Positions 15,685 to 23,335 of a stretch of 39,768 nucleotides of DNA are shown one piece after another. The stretch is from CAYFFZ01 sp049976505 (GTDB lineage: Archaea > Thermoproteota > Nitrososphaeria > Conexivisphaerales > UBA164). Numbering within the stretch: the stretch's first letter is position 1; each line of letters begins with the position of its first letter. The notes beneath the pieces were generated by a model. It did no database searches, had not been told where the DNA came from, and saw only the letters and a list, made by a program, of their open reading frames with translations. The DNA is taken from contig JBMFIC010000012.1 in NCBI GenBank assembly GCA_049976505.1, positions 1 through 39,768 of the forward strand, written 5' to 3'. A program made the position numbers and the translations under genes.

Positions 15685-15740
15685 CGATTTAAAATTTATT
15701 TCGGTATTGTGACGATTCCCAGCGTTCGCTTAAATAGCAA
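15685..15740. promoter_or_regulatory. Divergent promoters, rtcB and nicotinate phosphoribosyltransferase
   Basis: On the minus strand TTTTAAAT is centred near 15691, about 27 bases before the rtcB ATG at 15663. On the plus strand GCTTAAATAG (15728-15737) is about 27 bases before the ATG at 15760. Both messages should be leaderless. No operator-like symmetry was seen. Confidence 0.5.
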
Positions 15741-15759
15741 GGGCTGCGAATATACTGAC

Positions 15760-16986
15760 ATGGCAGGGGATCTCGGGGACAGGCTCTTCTGGATTGCGAA
15801 GGAGGAGGAGATAAAGAGGGGCCTGACAACGGACTTCTACTTCCTGAACGTCGAAAGGGCCATGGACGGGGAGGGCATGAACCCTAGGGTCGTTGCCGAG
15901 ATATACACGAGGCATCTCCCCTATCCCGACAGCTGGGGCATAGTGAGCGGGATATATGAGGCCCTTAAGCTTCTCGAGGGCCTGCCGGTTGACGTCTGGG
16001 CCTTCGACGAGGGGGAGGCTTTCCTGATATCCAGGGGGGACATAGCCTACGAGCCGGTGATGAGGATAGAGGGGCCGTACAGGAGCTTTGCAAGGTTCGA
16101 GACGGCCCTGCTGGGATTTCTGTGCTCGATGAGCGGGGTCTCAACAAAGGCAGCAAGGCTCAGGTACCTGGCTGGGGACGGCAAGATACTGCTGAGCTTC
16201 GGAACAAGGAGGACCCATCCCGCCCTTGCCCCCATGATAGAGAGGTGCGCGTACATAGCTGGCTTCGACGGTTTCAGCAACGTCCTCGGGGCCCAGCTGA
16301 TGGGGATGCAGGGCTCTGGCACGATGCCGCACAGCTTCATACTTCTCTTCGACGACCCGAGGAAGGCATGGGAGGCTTTCGACAGGCACGTGGACAGGAG
16401 CGTGCCGCGGATAGCGCTCGTTGACACTTACTACGACGAAAAGGCGGAGAGCATAATGGCGCTTGAGACCCTTGGAAGGAAGCTTTACGGCATAAGGCTA
16501 GACACGCCGAGCTCGAGAAAGGGGGACTGGAGGAAGATAGTTGAGGAGGTCAGGTGGGAGCTGAGCAGAAGGGGAGGGAAGGACGTCAAGATCCTCATAT
16601 CCGGAGGAATAGACGAGGAGAACATAACGCAGATGAACGACATAGTTGACGGCTACGGGATTGGAACGTCCGTATCTGACGCCCCGACTATAGACTTCAA
16701 CATGAAGATAGTTGAGGTTGAGGTTAACGGAAGGATGGTGAGCAGGGCCAAGAGGGGGGACATATCGGGAAGGAAGATGGTGTACAGGAGCTACGAGAAG
16801 GGCGAGGACATAATAGCCCCGGCAGACGTGGAGCCTCCCGAGGGATACGAGCCGATGCTGAAGAAGTACATGGAGAACGGAAGGATGGTGAGGGAGTTCG
16901 AGGACCTCAGGACGATAAGGAGCAGGGTCCTGAGCAGGCTGAAGTGGATAAGGGAGAAGTCCCCCCGCGTCAGGCTGCTGTACTGA
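15760..16986 (+). CDS. Nicotinate phosphoribosyltransferase
   Basis: Makes nicotinate mononucleotide from nicotinate and PRPP in NAD salvage. 408 residues of the archaeal quinolinate/nicotinate phosphoribosyltransferase type. Recognisable segments are TDFYFLNVERAM at the start, SFGTRRTHPALAPMIERCAY, the MGMQGSGTMPHSFIL stretch, LVDTYYDEK, KILISGGIDEENI and YGIGTSVSDAP. The frame is open upstream to 15472 across the start of rtcB, but the leaderless promoter and the protein family both favour the ATG at 15760. Confidence 0.92.
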   Translation: MAGDLGDRLFWIAKEEEIKRGLTTDFYFLNVERAMDGEGMNPRVVAEIYTRHLPYPDSWGIVSGIYEALKLLEGLPVDVWAFDEGEAFLISRGDIAYEPVMRIEGPYRSFARFETALLGFLCSMSGVSTKAARLRYLAGDGKILLSFGTRRTHPALAPMIERCAYIAGFDGFSNVLGAQLMGMQGSGTMPHSFILLFDDPRKAWEAFDRHVDRSVPRIALVDTYYDEKAESIMALETLGRKLYGIRLDTPSSRKGDWRKIVEEVRWELSRRGGKDVKILISGGIDEENITQMNDIVDGYGIGTSVSDAPTIDFNMKIVEVEVNGRMVSRAKRGDISGRKMVYRSYEKGEDIIAPADVEPPEGYEPMLKKYMENGRMVREFEDLRTIRSRVLSRLKWIREKSPRVRLLY

Positions 16987-17039
16987 GCGCGCTGCCTGCA
17001 AAAAGCCTATAAATAGAGCGCGTTCTGATAGTTTGAGCA

Positions 17040-18683
17040 ATGAGCAAGCTTGATGACGTCCTGAGCCTCGCGAAGTCCAAGGGGTACTTCTGGCCGTCCT
17101 TCGAGATATACGGAGGGGTGAGCGGATTCTACACGTTCGGGCCCATGGGCATAACGCTCATGAACGGGATCCAGGATCTTTGGAGGCATCTCTTCAAGGT
17201 CAGGTTCGGGTTCATAGAGCTAAGCGCCCCGAACATAATGCCCTATCAGGTCCTTAAGGCCTCGGGCCACGTTGACAACTTCAAGGATCCCATGGCGGAG
17301 TGCAGAAGGTGCGGCTTCAAGTACAGGGCCGACCACCTGCTGAAGGAGTCGGGGATACAGGTGTCCGAGGGGGCGGGGGCGGAGGAGCTGGAGAGCATCC
17401 TGAACTCCAGCAGGGTCAGGTGCCCGAAGTGCGGCGGGACGGAGTGGAGCGTGAAGCTCTACCTGAACATGTTCGAGACCAACATAGGGCCGTACGCAAA
17501 CAGCAAAGGCTTCCTGAGGCCGGAGACGGCGCAGGGCATCTTCGTGGAGTTCAACCAGCTCTACTCATACAGCAGGGAGAAGCTGCCCATGGGCGTCGTC
17601 CAGATAGGCCCTGGGTTCAGGAACGAGATCTCGCCGAGGCAGGGGCTGATAAGGCTAAGGGAGTTCCACATGATGGAGCTCGAGCTATTCTTTGATCCGG
17701 ATGACGAGCAGGCGCCGGAGCTTCCCGAGGACGACAGGCTCATGCTCCTTCACGAGAAGGTTAGGGAAAGCGGGGTTCCCGAGGCTCTCACCCCGAGGGA
17801 GGCGTACGAGAGGGGGATAATAAGGACCAGGTGGATGGCGTACTTCCTCTACCTCTCTAAGAAGTTCCTGAACGCCCTTGGAGTCCCCGACGACAGGCAG
17901 AGGTTCTACGAGAAGGTGGGGGCTGAGAGGGCCCACTACTCGGCCCAGACCTTCGACCATGAGGTCCTGATCGATGAGCTCGGATGGGTCGAGGTTGCCG
18001 GCTTCGCCTACAGGACCGACTACGATCTCAAATCCCACATGAGCGCCTCGGGGACAGAGATGTACGCCGTGAAGAGGAGGGTTATATCGACGAAGCAGAG
18101 CGTGATGATAAACAGGGACGAGCTGAAGAAGAGGGAGAACTGGCAGCAGCTTATAAACCTGCAGCCGGAGGTGAGGGATGATGGGGTATACCTGGGGGAC
18201 GTGAAGCTTAGGGAGGGCGAGTACAGGATCATCCAGGAGGTCGAGAGGGAGGAGATAAGGAAGTTCGTCCCCCACGTGGTTGAGCCGTCGTTCGGGCTTG
18301 ACAGGCTCATGCTGGTGACGCTGTACTATGCGTATGGGAAGAGGGAGGGCAGGAACGTGCTCTCGATCCCCAAGCACCTGCTGGGGAACCTGGTTGCTGT
18401 GCTTCCGCTGGTCACAAAGGAGGAACTGACCAGCAAGGCCCTTGAGGTCAGGGAGGTCCTTCTGAGGTCTGGATTTGAGGTGGTGTACGACGACAGGGGG
18501 TACATCGGGAAGAGGTACGCGAGGCTTGACGAGGCGGGCGTGCCTTTCGCCGTGACCATCGACTCGCAGACGCTTCAGGACGACACCGTCACCGTGAGGG
18601 ACAGGGACACATGGGCCCAGACCAGAGTTAAAATATCAGAGCTTGCCACTTATCTGCGGGAGATGGCCAGATGGCCTTTGTAG
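17040..18683 (+). CDS. glyS: Glycyl-tRNA synthetase (class II, homodimeric type)
   Basis: Charges tRNA-Gly. 547 residues. Near the N-terminus are the conserved KSKGYFWPSFEIYGG and GFYTFGPMG; a zinc module is seen as CRRCGF and CPKCGG; class II motifs 2 and 3 appear as GPGFRNEISPRQGLIRLREF and VEPSFGLDRLMLVTLYYA. A C-terminal anticodon-binding domain ends the protein (AVLPLVTKEELT onward). The TATA-like CCTATAAATAG near 17010 lies about 27 bases before the ATG. It overlaps the downstream asparaginase-like gene by 13 bases. Confidence 0.96.
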   Translation: MSKLDDVLSLAKSKGYFWPSFEIYGGVSGFYTFGPMGITLMNGIQDLWRHLFKVRFGFIELSAPNIMPYQVLKASGHVDNFKDPMAECRRCGFKYRADHLLKESGIQVSEGAGAEELESILNSSRVRCPKCGGTEWSVKLYLNMFETNIGPYANSKGFLRPETAQGIFVEFNQLYSYSREKLPMGVVQIGPGFRNEISPRQGLIRLREFHMMELELFFDPDDEQAPELPEDDRLMLLHEKVRESGVPEALTPREAYERGIIRTRWMAYFLYLSKKFLNALGVPDDRQRFYEKVGAERAHYSAQTFDHEVLIDELGWVEVAGFAYRTDYDLKSHMSASGTEMYAVKRRVISTKQSVMINRDELKKRENWQQLINLQPEVRDDGVYLGDVKLREGEYRIIQEVEREEIRKFVPHVVEPSFGLDRLMLVTLYYAYGKREGRNVLSIPKHLLGNLVAVLPLVTKEELTSKALEVREVLLRSGFEVVYDDRGYIGKRYARLDEAGVPFAVTIDSQTLQDDTVTVRDRDTWAQTRVKISELATYLREMARWPL

Positions 18684-19471
18684 TCCACGGAGGGGCAGGA
18701 AGGGCAAGGCCTCATGGCGAGGACCTCCTTAGGGTTCTTGAAAGGGCCTCGGAGATAGGGTACGAGCACGCAATGAGGGGCGAGGTCGTAGAGGCCGTAG
18801 TCGAGGCGCTGTACTTCATAGAGGAGAGCGGGCTGTTCAACGCAGGAAGGGGCTCCGTCAGGAACTCAATGGGCTACGTTGAGATGGACGCTGGAATAAT
18901 GCGGGGGTCCGACAGGGCCGCTGGGGCGGTGGCGAACCTGAGGAGCGGGAGCGCTATAAGGGAGGCCCTGAGGGTTCTTCAGGAGGGAAAGCACGTGCTT
19001 ATAAGCAGGCCCATAGGATCGGCAGCTCCTGGAGTGGAATCGTCTGACGGGGAAACCATAGGAGCTGTGGCCGTATCCGTGGAGGGCGAAGTCGCTGCTG
19101 CTTCATCAACAGGAGGGATAAAGGGGAAGAGCCCCGGAAGGATAGGGGACGCGGCGGTTCCGGGAGCCGGGTTTTACGCCGTGAGCGGAACTGGAGGGAC
19201 TGCCCTCACGGGAATTGGGGAGCAGAACATGAGGTGCCTAACAGCGTACAGGATAGTGATGGAGATGAGGGCAGAAGATCCCCTCAGATCTATCTCAAAG
19301 GTCTTCGAGGAGGTTAAGGGCGAAATAGGGGAGCTCAACCAGGGGGCCATAGCGGCTGACTCGAGGCTGAGGATGGCGGCGCTTACGACGGAGGAGATGA
19401 TGCCGGTTTGCTTCAGGAGAAGCGACGTTAGAAGGTGCGGGACAGACTTCAGGGAAGGGATACTGATCTAG
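18671..19471 (+). CDS. Isoaspartyl peptidase/L-asparaginase (Ntn hydrolase)
   Basis: Self-cleaving N-terminal-nucleophile amidohydrolase acting on asparagine or isoaspartyl dipeptides. 266 residues. The N-terminal VVHGGAGRAR, the FNAGRGSV loop and MDAGIM are typical, and the cleavage site with nucleophile Thr129 is in DGETIGAVAV; the later GGIKGKSPGRIGDAAVPGAG and GTGGTALTGIGE complete the active site. The usual Gly before the Thr is Glu here. The start overlaps the GlyRS gene by 13 bases, so the two are translationally coupled. Confidence 0.93.
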   Translation: MAFVVHGGAGRARPHGEDLLRVLERASEIGYEHAMRGEVVEAVVEALYFIEESGLFNAGRGSVRNSMGYVEMDAGIMRGSDRAAGAVANLRSGSAIREALRVLQEGKHVLISRPIGSAAPGVESSDGETIGAVAVSVEGEVAAASSTGGIKGKSPGRIGDAAVPGAGFYAVSGTGGTALTGIGEQNMRCLTAYRIVMEMRAEDPLRSISKVFEEVKGEIGELNQGAIAADSRLRMAALTTEEMMPVCFRRSDVRRCGTDFREGILI

Positions 19472-20191
19472 TTGAGCTCTCCCAGGCCTGAGAGGAAGGA
19501 TCTCATATCTGTGCCTCTTATAGGGCTCCTGAGGACCTTTGCAATAGCGCTGGTTTCGCCCTACCTTGGCCTTGCCCTCTACAGAAAGGGGATGCCCCTC
19601 GCCTACGTCGGGGCGGCGTACCTTGCGCTGGCCGCGTTCGGAGCGCTGGGTCAGCTGTTCGGGGGAAGCGCGTCCGATGCGCTTGGCAGGAGGCCCGTTA
19701 TGATCATGTCCCAGGTGGCAAGCGGTCTCTTTCTGGTCCTGATGGGGCTTAGCTTCGAGCTCAGGGGCTACGCGGCGTTTCTGGCCTTCTCCTTTCTCCA
19801 GACCTTCTTCGGAAGCGCAAACATGGCGGCCTTCAACGCGTACGTGGGAGATGCAGGGGGGACCAGCGCGGAGATGGTCAGGGGGTACAGCAGGATGAGG
19901 GTGGGGATAAACATAGGGTGGGCGGTGGGCCCCCTTGCGGGCGGGGTCCTGATCGGGCTTCTTGGCTTTGAGCTTGCCTGGATGATCTCCGGAGGCTTCG
20001 TGATGGCCTCATCCGTGGCCTTTCTGATGCTTTCGGGAGGCAGGGGCGTAAGCTCGGGGATTGACCTGAGGGCAGCAGCCGATCCAGGATACCTTCTCAG
20101 GATATCCCCATTCGTAATCTTCTACGCGTTCGTGGCGCAGTTCGGGCTTACCCTCACCATATACGAAACACTGACCTCCTCCCCGCCCTGA
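19472..20191 (+). pseudogene. Major facilitator superfamily transporter, C-terminal half lost
   Basis: Only 239 residues remain of a protein that is normally about 380-400. Six or seven membrane helices are visible, with the MFS loop motif GGSASDALGRRPVM between helices 2 and 3. The reading frame runs into the hairpin repeat at 20180-20203 and ends at a TGA inside it; the last residues (TSSPP) are encoded by the repeat. I found no trace of the missing half in the next 1.3 kb. The TTG start directly follows the stop of the asparaginase gene. The product is unlikely to work. Confidence 0.8.
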
Positions 20192-20203
20192 AGGGCGAGG
20201 CTT
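20180..20203. repeat. Hairpin repeat, copy 2 (IS200/IS605-end-like)
   Basis: Identical to 86-109 over 24 bases, with the same CGCCCT-GA-AGGGCG hairpin. It marks an abrupt change from G+C-rich transporter coding sequence to A+T-rich DNA. No TnpA or TnpB gene follows. Confidence 0.75.
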
Positions 20204-21154
20204 TAGCTAATTGTAAGGCTTATTACTTAAGTTAAGGTGGGGTACAAAGAGCCAAATTCGGTATGTATAAAATTTAGTGTAACCAAAATATATACTGAAA
20301 AGTTCACAAGGTATATTAACTTAAATACTGCTATTTGCTAACGTGAAGCTAAACACATATATAAGAACGTTGAGACTTAAAGACCCAATTAAATTTGCTT
20401 TTGAAATTTACGATTTCGAATTTGACAGAGAAAAAACAGAATTCGTATTACTCAACGAAGGACATCTAATGTTGTATAGGAGATTTAACCCACCAGTTGC
20501 AATCTTGTATGCCGAGAGAGAAGAAACTGCAAAAGAACTGTTATCAAAAATAGGAAAAGAGGATAAATTTATTCTTTTCATAGAACCAAGATGGAAAGAA
20601 TTACTCAACTTTGATGACATGAAAATCTACCCCGAGATTTTAATGACTTGCCAAACTCCTAATGTTTTTGAAAATGACAAAGTGAGGCAACTTACTATAA
20701 ACGATGTAAAACAAGTAATAGATATTTATGGTGAGGATAGAGGCGAAAGCTTAGCGGAAATGTTAAGAGAGAAAAGGACTACAGCATGTGGGCTTTTCAT
20801 AAACGATTTACTAGTCTCTATAGCATAAACACTGGTAGAAACTGATGATGTAGCTATAATAGGGGGAGTCGTTACAAGGGAGGAATTTAGAAATAGAGGA
20901 TTTGCTACATCAGTTGTATCCAAACTAGCTTACTATATTATTAAAGGTGGTAAAATAGCTTCCTTGTACGTGAGGGAAGACAACATACCAGCAATACGCG
21001 TTTACAAAAAGATCGGGTTTAAAGAGTCTCGGAGAAGGTATGGGTTTCAGTAAATACGGATGCTAAACCTATGTGAATATTAAAGCGTGTATGCAGTAAA
21101 GCGAAAAAGATTTGATATAAATCTTCTAACCTCGCTCATTACAAACTTTAATAG
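20204..21154. mobile_element. A+T-rich acquired island
   Basis: From the hairpin repeat to the tRNA fragment the DNA is strongly A+T-rich, unlike both flanks, and codon use in its single gene (AAA, GAA, TTA, ATA) differs from the AAG/GAG/CTC use around it. The content is the broken GNAT gene plus A+T-rich spacers. Boundaries are approximate; the mechanism of arrival is inferred from the hairpin repeat only. Confidence 0.6.
20343..21053 (+). pseudogene. GNAT-family acetyltransferase interrupted by a stop codon
   Basis: One continuous frame of 237 codons with a single in-frame TAA at 20826-20828. The part before the stop gives an N-terminal domain (MKLNTYIRTLRLKDPIKF start at a GTG). The part after it gives the acetyl-CoA site: GGVVTREEFRNRGFATSV, with the RxxGxA motif of GNAT enzymes, then NIPAIRVYKKIGFKES. 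The two pieces only make sense together. The stop is TAA, so pyrrolysine readthrough is not an option. A TATA-like GTATATTAAC near 20315 lies about 27 bases before the GTG. The A+T-rich coding suggests transfer, perhaps from a Sulfolobales-like donor (inference). Confidence 0.8.
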
Positions 21155-21191
21155 CATCTCGTAGCTCAGCCTGGTTAGAGCGCCCGCTTCA
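21155..21191 (+). tRNA. 5' half of a tRNA, broken in the anticodon
   Basis: The sequence reads as acceptor strand CATCTCG, T8, A9, D-arm GCTC-AGCCTGGTTA-GAGC, G26, anticodon strand CCCGC and loop TTCA, then stops matching a tRNA. No GCGGG partner, T-arm or 3' acceptor strand is found in the next 300 bases. The anticodon would be CAN (Met, Val or Leu). A TATA-like GATATAAAT near 21112-21120 sits about 40 bases upstream. A 30-base CRISPR-repeat-like sequence starts at the third anticodon position. Confidence 0.6.
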
Positions 21192-21221
21192 GTTTGTAGT
21201 CTACCTATAAGGGCTTGAAAC
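21192..21221 (+). CRISPR. Solitary CRISPR-repeat-like sequence
   Basis: Exactly 30 bases, beginning GTTTGTAGTCTACCTATAAG and ending GGCTTGAAAC. Length, the GTTTG start and the TTGAAAC end match a common type I repeat family, which I recall in the form GTTTGTAGCCTACCTATAAG... from thermophiles. There is no second copy one repeat-spacer unit away on either side; a ten-base echo (TTGTAGTCTA) appears about 106 bases downstream, which does not fit array spacing. No cas gene is in the window. Confidence 0.55.
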
Positions 21222-21462
21222 AGGATCTCAATTTATAAAATGCTTTACGCTTACGTATGGGGCCTCTGGTAAAAATGGATGAAGCTTTCTTTTTGACGTT
21301 GTAGTCTAAATGGGTTTTAAAAAGCGTCGTTCTGGTCCGTTCGTTGCAAAAGCTCACGGCCAGCGCTCTCATAGCTGAAAAGCAGCCCAGCCTTAACGAT
21401 TCAGGTTCGGATGGCGATCTTCGGGCATAACACATAATAATGGCGGAGCCTTCGTTGTACTG
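21222..21462. other. Spacer between the repeat-like sequence and the glycosylase gene
   Basis: No convincing gene. Two TATA-like elements on the plus strand (TTTATAAAAT at about 21232 and TTTTAAAAAG at about 21314) could drive a short RNA or the downstream gene. TTGTAGTCTA near 21300 repeats ten bases of the CRISPR-like repeat. Confidence 0.4.
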
Positions 21463-21942
21463 TTGAGGCTCTGGAGCCTGCATCCAAGGCTTCTCGACAG
21501 GATGGGCCTGCTGGCCTTATGGCGTGAAGGGCTTCTTGCCCAGAAGGTTCTTCTGGGGGAAACGAGGGGCTATCGCAACCATCCGCAGCTCATCAGGTTC
21601 AGGCTCACCAGCGATCCCTTAACGTACATAGGAACTTACCTTTATCATGTTTATCTTGAGGGTGCGAGAAGAGGCTACGCCCTCAACCCCGGAAAGATAT
21701 TAAGGTATGACCTGAGCGTGGAGAGGCTTAAGGTGACCAGCGGACAGCTCCAGTTCGAGTGGGAGCACCTTCTTGAAAAGCTGAAAAGGAGGGACCCTGA
21801 GTGGTACAGGAAGCTCCTCGGCGCCCGTCCTGAGCCCCACCCTCTTTTCACAGCTGTGGAGGGTGACGTGGAGCCTTGGGAAAGAGGAACAAAGGCTAGT
21901 CGAGAATTGCCCGATCCAAGGCTTCCACGTCGACGGTCCTGA
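21463..21942 (+). CDS. Pyrimidine dimer DNA glycosylase family protein
   Basis: Repair of UV-induced pyrimidine dimers by glycosylase/AP-lyase action is the role of the family. 159 residues starting with the family signature MRLWSLHPRLLDRMGLLALW, followed by EGLLAQKVLLGETRGYRNHP and QLIRFRLTSDP; a central RGYALNPGKI and VTSGQLQFEWEHLLEKL are also characteristic. The start is a TTG. The last 47 bases overlap the convergent cobyric acid synthase gene. The arginine-rich C-terminus may be partly the by-product of that overlap. Confidence 0.85.
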   Translation: MRLWSLHPRLLDRMGLLALWREGLLAQKVLLGETRGYRNHPQLIRFRLTSDPLTYIGTYLYHVYLEGARRGYALNPGKILRYDLSVERLKVTSGQLQFEWEHLLEKLKRRDPEWYRKLLGARPEPHPLFTAVEGDVEPWERGTKASRELPDPRLPRRRS

Positions 21943-23335
21943 GGAAGTCCCTGTATATCCTTTCAAACCAGTCATCGTAGGGGGCTACCTCGCCTGCCCA
22001 GATCTCCCTGAGGCCCTTATTCCTCCTTATGTGGTTGATCAGCCTGAGCGTGAACTCGCCGTTGAGGAATATGTCGTGAATGTACGTCCCGAAGACCCTG
22101 CCTTCATACGCGCCGCTATTTATCCTGACGCCTCTTCCATCCCTCTCGGTTATGGTCTCAAATGGGGTCCTGTGAAGGGTCCTTCCGTAGTGTATCTCGT
22201 AGCCCCTTACGCTTGTGCCCCTCGCCGGTCCTCTCTCTATTAGTGCGGTGCTCCTGTGCACGCTCTTGACCGGCGCCATCACAGTTATCGCGTCCAGAAG
22301 CCCAAGCCCGTCGAACTCACCGGCGCCGCTCTCAACGCGGTCAACGATCCTCCTTCCCAGCGCCTGAAGGCCGCCGCATATGCCCATCACAAGGGAGCCG
22401 TCGCTTACTGCAGCCCTCAGGTCCTCCCGAACGCCGTTCCTGAGCATGAACTTAACGTCCGCGTGCGTTGCCTTCGATCCGGGAAGTATGTAGAGGTCGT
22501 AGCCGCCTACAGCGTAGCTCTGAAACGCTATGCCAACATCGGGATACAGGTACAGCGGAAAGACGTCAGTGAAGTTGGACATGTAGGGGGCCCTGAGCAC
22601 GAGAACCCTTACACTTCCGCTCCTCTCCGGAGGAGTCTCGGCCGAGTCCTCCCATGGAGCTGCTAGCCCGTACTCGGGCAGGTAACCCAGGATCCTTATC
22701 CCGTACCTCCTGAGCATGATATCATATGCTGGCCTTATGAGCTCCTCGCTTCCAGAGTACCTGTTCAGCACGGCCCCTGCGAACCTTTCCCTCCCCAGGA
22801 TCTCAACAGTTCCCAGGATCGCCGCAAGTGATCCTCCCCTGGATATGTCGCTGACGAGGATGTACCTCGCGTCCGATATGCTCAGGACGTACCTGTTGGA
22901 AAGGTCAGGCAGGTTTATCTCCGTGGGGGAGCCTGTTCCCTCGATCACTACAGCATCAAACCTTGACGAAAGCCTCCTGAGCGATTCAGCGATCCTCCTC
23001 CTGAGGAGCTCCTGAAAACCCTCGGAGTAAAAGGCGTTTACATCAACCGTGGCAACGTGCCTTCCCTGAACCACGACATGAAGGCCTCCTGGCTCCGGCT
23101 TGACAAGCACCGGGTTCATGTCAGCCTCCGGCTCGACCCCAGCAATCCTTGCCTGAAAGACCTGGGCGTAGGCCATCTCCCCTCCGGATCCAACCCCAGC
23201 GTTCAGGGAGACGTTAAGGGCCTTGAACGGCGCAACTCTGAGGCCCCTTTCCCTCAGGCGCCTTATTATCAGGGATGCAAGAAGCGTCTTTCCGGCCCCT
23301 GAGGACGTCCCGAACACAGCTAAGCTTTTACGCAT
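21896..23335 (-). CDS. cobQ: Cobyric acid synthase (CobQ/CbiP)
   Basis: ATP- and glutamine-dependent amidation of side chains b, d, e and g of adenosylcobyrinate in cobalamin synthesis. 479 residues. The N-terminal dethiobiotin-synthetase-like ATPase has FGTSSGAGKT (8-17) and FKALNVSLNAGV; the C-terminal glutamine amidotransferase has the nucleophile in VMGICGGLQALGR and the His in YGRTLHRTPFE. The ATG overlaps the 3' end of the upstream amidohydrolase gene by eight bases. A B12-type radical SAM enzyme at 36921 is a possible consumer, though far away. Confidence 0.95.
   Translation of the reverse strand: MRKSLAVFGTSSGAGKTLLASLIIRRLRERGLRVAPFKALNVSLNAGVGSGGEMAYAQVFQARIAGVEPEADMNPVLVKPEPGGLHVVVQGRHVATVDVNAFYSEGFQELLRRRIAESLRRLSSRFDAVVIEGTGSPTEINLPDLSNRYVLSISDARYILVSDISRGGSLAAILGTVEILGRERFAGAVLNRYSGSEELIRPAYDIMLRRYGIRILGYLPEYGLAAPWEDSAETPPERSGSVRVLVLRAPYMSNFTDVFPLYLYPDVGIAFQSYAVGGYDLYILPGSKATHADVKFMLRNGVREDLRAAVSDGSLVMGICGGLQALGRRIVDRVESGAGEFDGLGLLDAITVMAPVKSVHRSTALIERGPARGTSVRGYEIHYGRTLHRTPFETITERDGRGVRINSGAYEGRVFGTYIHDIFLNGEFTLRLINHIRRNKGLREIWAGEVAPYDDWFERIYRDFLRTVDVEALDRAILD

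Noticed and set aside
20204..20342. TnpB or TnpA gene next to the hairpin repeat
   Set aside because: The only open frame that follows is the GNAT gene; no transposase motif is seen.
21292..21322. Second, degenerate CRISPR repeat near 21300
   Set aside because: Only ten bases (TTGTAGTCTA) match and the distance of about 106 bases does not fit a repeat-spacer unit.
21192..21462. Intron or split-tRNA explanation for the tRNA half
   Set aside because: No complementary anticodon strand, T-arm or 3' acceptor strand was found downstream, the break is within the anticodon rather than after position 37, and the sequence after it looks like a CRISPR repeat. A trans-split tRNA elsewhere cannot be fully excluded.
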